From: Epiperipatus broadwayi
Lineage: Eukaryota; Onychophora; Udeonychophora; Euonychophora; Peripatidae
Reading direction: 5' to 3'
DNA: 64,000 bases
Assembly: GCA_028023455.1 (NCBI GenBank)
Contig: JAQFVV010012496.1
Location: 932,001 to 996,000 of the forward strand
This document shows positions 55,191-64,000 of the stretch, in pieces. How positions within the stretch are numbered: position 1 is the first letter of the stretch; every line of letters starts with the position of its first letter. A program made the translations under genes and the position numbers. Below the pieces are notes generated by a model. It saw only the letters and a list, made by a program, of their open reading frames with translations. It searched no databases and had not been told where the DNA came from.

Positions 55191-55640
55191 ACTTTTAACT
55201 TCTTTATGATCCAAGCGATATTTTCGTCTGTCATATTTGCGTATTTCGTACATTCATTAACCCAACTATTACTAACTATTTTTTTTTTCAGGTAAACATG
55301 CCAAAAACTTAAAATGTGCTGTTATATAATTATGAATAGGAGTTTTTCAAATGAATTAATCTATATAATATTCTGCCTGAATGTAAATTTACTGATAACA
55401 CTAATAGGGTACAAAAATTTTAAAGGTCAATTGATTACCAAAAAAAATCCACGCAAAATTAATCCTCCATGGGAAAATGAATGTCCATCTCACTTAGCTC
55501 TTATCATTATTAAAAATAGCAAAGATCGTGTGAACGTTTATTGTACAAAATAATGAGCAAATTAAACTGAATAATGGTTTCCATTTATATGTAAGTCACA
55601 TATGCATAATATAGGTGATGGCACAAATGCCTGCCCTATA
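55191..55640. other. AT-rich DNA with a 79-codon ORF of unknown meaning
   Basis: The plus-strand ORF 55314-55553 has one less-biased stretch (INPPWENECPSHLAL). It lies just upstream of a hAT-like terminus, so it could be part of a decayed transposon, but no transposase motif is visible. Confidence 0.3.
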
Positions 55641-55654
55641 ATTAAAACATAATT

Positions 55655-55741
55655 TTTTACTATTTCAATTCAAGCGAAGTGCCACTGATAATCGTATGTG
55701 TGCCACACGTGGCACGTGTACCCCATGTTGTTGACCCCTGT
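55655..55741 (+). mobile_element. hAT-like right terminus
   Basis: GCCACACGTGGCACGTGTACC, then TGTTGTTGACCCCTG, resembles the sub-terminal and TIR sequence common to many animal hAT transposons, which end ...CGACCCCTG. No matching left end (CAGGGGTC) was found in the window. Confidence 0.45.
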
Positions 55742-57140
55742 ATTAGACTAGTTCCATCATCTATCATTAAGTGTTGAATGACTAGAAAATTTTTAAACTG
55801 TATTTAAACATTTCGAAATACAAATAATTGTTAGAAATAACACACAAATTAATAGATCTTGCAGACTAGTAGATTACCCAACATTTCGAGTGGCATTATT
55901 CTCCATCTTCAGATGTTGCTGGCCTGGTGATTGACAATGTTAGCATAAGGGTCAAATGAAATGTCAAATTTTAAAGTAACACTCTTTCAATATTCAAGAA
56001 TCTAAAGGTGTAAGTTTGATTTCTATGCTAGCACTATCACTGGTCAAGACAGCAATATTTGAAGAAGAGTAGAGAGTAATACCACATGAAATGTGTAATC
56101 TACCAACTTTTGTTGTCTTCTAACCTGTGTTATTTTGTAACTCGTGTGCTATTACCAACAGTTGTTTGTATTTGGAAAAGTTTGTTTAAAAGTTTCTACA
56201 CAATCATGATTTAATGATAGAAGGTAACTCCATATCTCCAAAACTCTTTACAGCAGTGCTGCAAGAAGTATTTTGTGGATTAAAATGGGAAGCTAAAGGA
56301 GTGAAAGTAAATGGAGATTATTTAAATCATTTAGATTTCGCAGATGATGTAGTTGTTTTTGCAAATAATGCTTTAGAGCTGCAGGAAATGTTGCAGGAGT
56401 TATCAGATGAAAGTAGAAAAGTAGGATTAAAGATAAATGTTAAAAAGACTAAAGTAATGTTTAACATTGATTTTCTCAAAATATGAAAATAAAGATTTAT
56501 TATGATGAGTTAGAAGAAGTTAACAGTTACAAATACCTTAGTCTGATTATTAATACAGATGGAAATATAATGGATGAAATTAATCATAGGATTAAACTTG
56601 GCTGGAGTGCTTTTGGTAGAAATAATTTGATACTAAAAGGAAATATGCCTATGTGTTTGAAAAGGAAAGTTTTTAATAAATGTGTTTTACCAGTTCTTAC
56701 TTATGGATCTGAGACTTGGACACATAATAGAAGAGCAATACAGGACATCAGACCACTCAAAGAAGTATGGAGAGATGCATGTTGGGAGTAACAAGAAGAG
56801 ATCGAAAATGCAATATATGGGTAAGAGAACAAACAGCTGTTACTGACCTTATTGAAAAAATTAAAAGACTAAAGTGGAGTTGGGTTGGATATATTGCTAG
56901 AAGAGATGATAATAGATGGACAATTGAAATCTTAAACCAGATTACAAAAGATTACCAAAGACCCAGAAAGAGACCACATGTGGGATGGATGCAATAAGAA
57001 AGTGTGCAGGTGTGATGTGGAGAAAATAAGATAAAGGTTGGAAAAAATAGATTGAACTTGGAGAGACCTTTATCCTGCAGTGGATTGATAATGGTTGATG
57101 ATGATGATGATGGAAATAGTCCAACAAATTAATTATCTAT
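55742..57140. mobile_element. HH-D palindrome interrupted by LINE-R
   Basis: Left arm 55742-55935 (ACTAGTTCCATCATCTATC, AACACACAAATTAATAG, CATTTCGAGTGGCATTATTC, TCTTCAGATGTTGCTGGCC) and right arm 56040-56212 are inverted copies. The final AATGATG...GAAATAGTCCAAC of the arm is split by LINE-R and resumes at about 57105 (GATGATGGAAATAGTCCAAC). The centre is decayed, with no clear tRNA head. Confidence 0.7.
56212..57110 (+). pseudogene. LINE-R (RTE-like) reverse transcriptase palm to C-terminus
   Basis: The longest LINE-R copy. Frame one (56214) carries SISPKLFTAVLQEVF and the catalytic HLDFADDVVVFA; FADD is residues 42-45, 56337-56348. Then QEMLQELSDESRKVGLKINVKKTK. It breaks near 56484. Frame two (56483) continues ELEEVNSYKYLS, MDEINHRIKLGW and VFNKCVLPVLTYGSETW to about 56743, where one base is missing relative to 15790. 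Frame three (56767) has SMERCMLGVTRRDRK and IKRLKWSW, then stops at 56995; the tail runs on to (GAT)n at about 57100. It is 5' truncated (no endonuclease). Family role is target-primed reverse transcription; this copy is dead. Confidence 0.85.
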
Positions 57141-57858
57141 AGTTAAATAATAAAAGTTGTGAAAAAAGCATTTGGATAAATTAACGACTCTATTATTGAA
57201 AACGTGTAAAAAAAAAGTTAGGAAAGTATATCATGTTTTAGTTAATCTAAACATTTTTAAGTTTAAGTTAGTGCAATTTATTTTTGTATTTGATTGTTTA
57301 TTTTGAAATAGTTAATAAAACAATTTATTCTCTTTTGGCAATATTGTTTGTATTATGATGACAAATTTAAAAAAATAAGAATTTCTATTATTGTAATAGT
57401 TTTAAGTAAAATATAAGTAAGCCAATTTTCTTTTATATAATATATAAATTTAAATTTTGTTTTAGTGCACTTCATATTTAATATAATAATCAATCTAAAT
57501 AAAATAGAAATTAACAATTAATTATAATTATAATTATTTAATTATTAAACCAGCTTTCATCTCTTGTTGATACTTTTTCAATCATATGTCACATGACCCA
57601 TTTATTACACTCACTCCACCTATAACAGCATTATAGACAACTAATTTTTATTGGATATTTAACCATTGTATGTACTTCGTGTTTAGTTGTTAATGTTTCT
57701 ATTTTTTTATAATTACCTAATGAGTAAAACTTGAATTGCTTTGTTATGCTATCTTATTGTATATAAGTCTGAGATTACTTTCATGAAATTGCAGTATAAT
57801 TAAATAAAAATAAATTAATAAACGTAATTTATAGTGGATTTTCTACAGTTTCAATAGC
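57141..57858. other. AT-rich sequence, nothing recognised
   Basis: No feature seen. Confidence 0.4.
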
Positions 57859-57860
57859 AT

Positions 57861-59290
57861 AAAAACAATAAAACATCACATGATCATCATTTCTTATGCT
57901 TACGCAAATAAAACAGTAATAAACTCTCCATGCAGTAGGGTTACTCAGTGCAAGCCAGAGTAGTCACTGTATGCATGAAGGTTTGTGCATAAAATCCCTA
58001 TTTAGTGCCTACTCAACCAGTATCCTCAGACTAGTTTCTAGTTTATGGCTTTTATCAGTGAAGAGCTTGGGATCTGAGAGCATTGCAATTAGCTCTTAGA
58101 ATCTAATCAAATTATTCAATAGCTACCTTTTATCTACTTTGGTAACTTTACAGCTATGAGTCCAAGATAATAGCAAAGCAATGTTTTCAATCCAAGCTCA
58201 TTTGCTTGTATAATTATATACATGTAAATCCAGTTCAGTATTTATACATTTTGGTGTGTGCGTTTTTTTTTTAAAATCAGAGTTACCATCATCGTATAAG
58301 CAGGATTGGTATATAACCACTAAACCATTATATGATCACCATTTTTGATGTTTAGCAAGTTGTTAAAACAATAGCAAGCTCTTAATACAGTAGTGCTACT
58401 CAGAGAAAGTCTTAACAATCAATAGATGGAAAAAGGTTTGTGCATAAAATCCCTTTCTAGTGCCTAGCCATCCAATATTCTTAGATTAATTTCCAGCTTC
58501 TGGATTTCATCAGTGAGGATCATTGGATCTGAAAGCACTATGACTACCCAAATGAATGAGTTTGGATTGAAAACATTATCATGATTTTATCTTGGGCTTA
58601 TAGCTTTATAATTGAATGAATAAGTAAAATCTGGCTGCTAGAGGGTTAGATCTAGATACTGTGCTCTCAGATTCAAGGTTCCTCACTGATGAAAGCCACA
58701 AGCTAAAAACTAGTTTGGGGATATTGGATGAGTAGACACAAGATAGGAATTTTATGCACAAACCTTCCTGCAACCATTGATTATGATGGCTTGCACTGAG
58801 TGGCGCTACTGTATGGAGAGTTTTGCCTCTGTTTAAACAGCTTGTGTAAGCATAAAGAATGATTATCATGTGATATTTAGTGGTTTAATACCAATCCTGC
58901 CCAATAGGACTTTGGTGACTGTCATTATTAAACAACCAAAGACCTCTAAAAGTATGGATTCTGAACTGAGTTCAGATCTATATTACTATATAAGCTAATG
59001 ATCTTGAATTGAAAACATTATTGTGTTTTCATTTTGGACTCAAAGCTTTAATTGGCTAATAAGATAAAAGGTGGCCGCTGGAAGACTGTATTATATCCTA
59101 AGATCTAGATGCAGTGCTTTCAGATTCAAGGTTCCTCACTAATGAAAGCTATAAGCTAGAAACTAGTCTGGGAATATAGAATGAATAGGCACTATGAGCA
59201 AATCTTCTTGAATGCATTAATTACTAAGTCTCCCACTAGGTGGCACTCCTCTATGAGATTTGTTATAGTTTTAATATTATAAATAACTAA
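57861..59290. mobile_element. RZ-B double palindrome: two minus and two plus monomers
   Basis: 57861-58316 is a full minus monomer (~455 bp), 58317-58565 a partial one. From about 58600 the orientation flips: a partial plus monomer to 58884 (junction GTGGTTTAATACCAATCCTGCC), then a second plus monomer to about 59275. Hammerhead-like segments at 58025-58062 and 58481-58517 (minus) are 455 bp apart; those at 58682-58719 and 59135-59172 (plus) are 453 bp apart. Core bases are mutated in all four. Confidence 0.8.
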
Positions 59291-60349
59291 TTTTTTGTTA
59301 GTATTGCTTGTATTTCTGACAGAAATTAATTAGATTAATTAATGAATCTGTAATTTAAAGTATTTAAATAAAAGTTAGATTAAGTAAATCTTAGTTTTGT
59401 TAATGTAGTTTCTTAAATGTTTTAATGCATTTTATTACTGAGTATGATCAAAGTTTATTTTAATTATGTAATGAATAAAACATTTTTTCTGTCTCTTTTT
59501 TTTGCCAATATTATTTTACTTTCAATGGCAGACATTTTTGTCTGTATTGAAATAAAACTTTCTCTTTTATTCTAAGTAATGCATATAATTTTATATTTAT
59601 ATTAATGTCCATTTTTATAAAATATGAAGAAAATTTATTTTTAATTTCATGCAAACTAAAAATTTTATATTTTTCTTACATTGTTTATGCCTTGGGTGGT
59701 AAGAATATCTGTTCCAAATTGTATAAATATTAGGGGTATATATTTTCAATTCATTTTTAATGTATTTTATTACTTATTATATAATATTCACATTTTTTAA
59801 AAATTATCAAATAACTAATCATTATGCAGTAGTTTTTTAACTTGATATGAATCTTGTCTTACAAAGATGCCATTACTTACTTTCAGCACTTTTATGACAT
59901 TATCAGCATTTCAAAATGGCTCCATAAAAATGGCGGACATTAAACAAAAACAAATGAAATTTTTTTTAATAATCATAATAGTGGATAGTTGCTTGATTAT
60001 CAAAGTATTCGATACAAATTTAAAGTGATCAATATAATGAATGATTGCATAAGGTTTTCTAAATTGTATATTGCAAAGAGAAAATAGAATTATGTAATTT
60101 TAGTGCCATGAGGCACAAAAATAAATAAAGAATAACTATGTAGAAAATGTGTAAACACGTTTCAAGATCCAGCACAATTAGGGGGGACAAAATTGGGCAT
60201 TGTTATATTATTAGAAACTTTAGAGTTATAATTCAAAATATTTTTTAGATTGTGTTGTAAATATATATATATAATATTTTTTTTAAAAAGGTGGTAATAA
60301 GTTTAACCATTTTTATTTATGTCTATATTTTACAAATCATGATAATGTA
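59291..60349. other. AT-rich sequence, nothing recognised
   Basis: Contains AAAATGGC-type words but no ORF or family. Confidence 0.4.
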
Positions 60350-60625
60350 AATAATGTCCATTGGGTGGAGTTGCGGTAAAATAGCTGGTCATAAACAAAG
60401 TGATTATACAGAAAGTGGGTTTTTGGTTTTTATGCTTGGTTTGGGAAAAGATAAGAAGGATTTAGATATGAAGGCCATGGAATTGACAAAAATTATGTTG
60501 TGGAAATGGGATGGAACAGGATATGGAGAAACTTAGGGTGGGGAATGGAAAGTGAAGGTTTCTCTGGACATAGTTGCTGAGAGATTCCTGACTCCATGTA
60601 AGAAGAAGTCTCATTGTATCACATC
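60350..60625 (+). pseudogene. LINE-X 3' end fragment
   Basis: The frame from 60354 reads KQSDYTESGFLVFMLGLGKD, then KKDLDMKAMELTKIMLWKWD, then a stop at 60534. This is the intact version of the region that is frameshifted at 22195-22280. The UTR GGGTGGGGAATGGAAAGTGA, TGGACATAGTTGCTGAGA and ATCACATCAC follows. The zinc-knuckle region is missing. Because this is the 3' end and the next piece (60626-61190) is from the middle, at least two insertions or a rearrangement is involved. Confidence 0.7.
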
Positions 60626-61190
60626 ACTTGTACTGATTATATGTTCTGGTGCACAGGAAGCATGGAAAATATGAAATTTATACTGAAAACATGCACAAGG
60701 GTGGGTAAATTTAGTGAAGAAAAATCAAAAGTAATGATGATAAATGCTGGGGAGAGAGAAGAGAAAGAATTTTTATTGGAGGATATAAAGTTAATTGTGG
60801 TGAATAGGTATAACTATTTAGGAATCATTTTAAGTAATCAGAGAAATTGCTTGGATGAATGGGAGAAAAAATTGATAAATGAAGCAAAAAAGGACTTATA
60901 AAGAAATTAACAGTGCTTTCATATAATAAATATGATGTAACAAGAATTGTATCGGAGTTGTTAGTAGCAGGTTTAAATTTTGACAATGATGTATTATGTG
61001 TTAGTAAAGGGATGTGAGATTACTTAGAAAAAATACAAAAAGAAGTGGAAAGACATGCATTAGATGCAGATGTATGATTGGCAAAGGAGACAATTCAAGG
61101 AAAAATGGGATGGTCAAGTTTTAATATGAGAGATGCAAAAAGCAAAATGAAAATGTTAGGTAGATAGCGATTTATGGATAATAAGAGAAT
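60626..61190 (+). pseudogene. LINE-X reverse transcriptase palm/thumb fragment
   Basis: The frame from 60614 has YMFWCTGSMENMKFILKTC after what should be the FADD/YADD motif (here TDY). Then SEEKSKVMMI and VVNRYNYLGIILS, the motif D/E region of LINE RTs. Beyond a stop at 60899, further codons with three TGA/TAG stops (VSELLVAGLNF, LEKIQKEVERHALDAD, GKMGWSSFNMRDAKSKM) extend the same protein towards its thumb. The catalytic aspartates are gone. Assignment to LINE-X rests on adjacency and style and is likely but not certain. Confidence 0.55.
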
Positions 61191-61194
61191 AGCT

Positions 61195-62834
<1,640 letters not shown>

Positions 62835-63540
62835 AATATGAGTTATATAAAGATAATAAAATTTAATTGAATTATAGTAATGTATTTATTATTTAGGAAT
62901 AAGTTACTTCAAATCAATCAATCTTACTAGGAAGCCTTGACGTTCATTTTGTTCTCATAGTGTTCAGTATTAGTTTATGCATTTGATAATTCTTAATAAA
63001 TATAATTTATTAAACTTAATATTTGTACAATACCTTTTACTGATTTTAATTAGAATATTATTGTCTTATATATAAATATAATATTTTATGATGAATCTAA
63101 TTAGCAGATATAATTTAAATAACACAAGTTCCCGTTATCTTTATTGTCACTATCCCTTTTCTCCATTACAGTATATGAATATTTTATTAAATATTCAATT
63201 GAACCAGAATATATACTTGTCCCAACAAGTTTTTAATTTTTATGATTGTGGTTTTGGGAATTGTTTATAGGCAGCTTAATAAATTAGGAATCAAGATAAA
63301 ATACAGATTTGATGGTGGAATTTTTTTAATTTGACTTCATTAAAAGTTCAAAACAAGAATTTTAATTTCTTAGATTCTGGATTTATATTATATGGATGTT
63401 TGTCATGTTCTTGCTCATTCAAAAGATGACCTAAATAATGGGATTAATATTTTGAATGTAACATTATATGTTCCAAAATGGCTTAATTGTTTTATCATCT
63501 AAAGATGGAAGAAATATCTTCAGCAGCTTGAAAATTCAAG
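62835..63540. other. AT-rich sequence, nothing recognised
   Basis: No supported feature. Confidence 0.4.
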
Positions 63541-63659
63541 ACCCTTTAAACTTCTTGGTGGCCTATGAAGGAGATAGGTGAAGCTAAATGTTGAGATATA
63601 GCACAAATTTTAAGCTGCTGCCATTGCTATTAATGAATTAAAAGATGCGGTATTTTGTC

Positions 63660-63990
63660 ACAGTTAACTAACTACATCAACTAAATTAGTTATATATAGA
63701 TCTGTTATTTTATCTAATTTATTGCATGGATGTGAAACTTGGACACTCTATCAATATAGTAAGAAAATTTTTATTTATGGTTGTTTCATAAAATCTTCAA
63801 AGTACAATGGCAAGATTATAAGACCAATCAATATGTTCTGCAGCTTACTGGATGTGATATTTGAGAGACCATTATTGCAAAATTACATTTTTGTTGGATT
63901 GAATATATGAAGCATCTGGTGAACACAAAACTTTTTAAAAATGACTTTAATGGTGAACTTGAGTGTGGTTTTCATTGGAAAAAATAATTC
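63660..63990 (+). pseudogene. LINE C-terminal fragment, heavily decayed
   Basis: ILSNLLHGCETWTLYQ in one frame, then IIAKLHFCWIEYMKHL, LFKNDFNGEL in another, matches the L.YGCETWT...RW.GHV.R......LP..L..GEL pattern seen after the RT in many animal LINEs. Frameshifts and stops separate the pieces. It is not clearly from LINE-R, LINE-X or LINE-J. It may continue past the window end. Confidence 0.55.
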
Positions 63991-64000
63991 TGACTACATT

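Overview
The window is very AT-rich, non-coding, repeat-dense nuclear DNA from an animal, almost certainly an invertebrate; the lineage cannot be fixed from sequence alone. The evidence is RTE-type and other non-LTR retrotransposon fragments, two Penelope-like elements (PLEs) with GIY-YIG endonuclease ends, tRNA-derived SINEs with target-site duplications, many (TA)n tracts, and no intact protein gene. I find no rRNA gene, no genuine tRNA gene, no CRISPR array, no operon and no convincing host exon. Nearly all short ORFs are chance or antisense shadows.

Family names used here (all assigned by eye): RZ-A and RZ-B, retrozyme-like repeats with a hammerhead-type ribozyme motif once per ~480-530 bp and ~455 bp monomer; HH-C, HH-D and HH-E, other repeats with hammerhead-like motifs; SINE-1 (7 copies, ~105-114 bp) and SINE-2; M1, a ~90-330 bp repeat; LINE-R (RTE-like), LINE-X, LINE-L and LINE-J; PLE-1 and PLE-2.

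Layout. 0-9 kb: a MITE with a SINE-1 copy in its end, M1 repeats, an RZ-A tandem, foldbacks, HH-D with a 106-bp triplication, the HH-C palindrome and a LINE-R tail. 9-17 kb: a ~555-bp HH-D palindrome centred on a tRNA-like promoter, a TIR element, the inverted PLE-2 3' region and a LINE-R fragment. 17-26 kb: RZ-A cluster, SINE-2 expanded into a ~60-bp minisatellite, LINE-X, LINE-L, an RZ-B palindrome and a second RZ-A cluster. 27-43 kb: a TIR element with TTAGGG-like repeats, two diverged direct copies of a ~4.3-4.5 kb ORF-less sequence set in TA tracts, and between them PLE-1, RZ-B nested in LINE-R, and PLE-2 interrupted by SINE-1. 43-52 kb: a 2.1-kb element with TGTAACGA-type ends, another PLE-2 3' region, and RZ-A clusters. 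52-64 kb: RZ-B clusters, a 130-bp satellite, a hAT-like end, HH-D interrupted by LINE-R, LINE-X and LINE-J remnants, and a ~300-bp trinucleotide microsatellite.

How it fits together. The main result is the co-occurrence of several sequence-unrelated, non-coding, often palindromic repeats that each carry a hammerhead-like fold (stem I, CTGANGA, stem II, GAAA, very short stem III, NUH cleavage site). RZ-A and RZ-B are tandem monomers with one motif per monomer, and one RZ-B insertion is flanked by a 16-bp target-site duplication. That is the architecture expected of retrozymes mobilised by a PLE or LINE reverse transcriptase. All enzyme-coding copies in this window are broken, so the active source would lie elsewhere.
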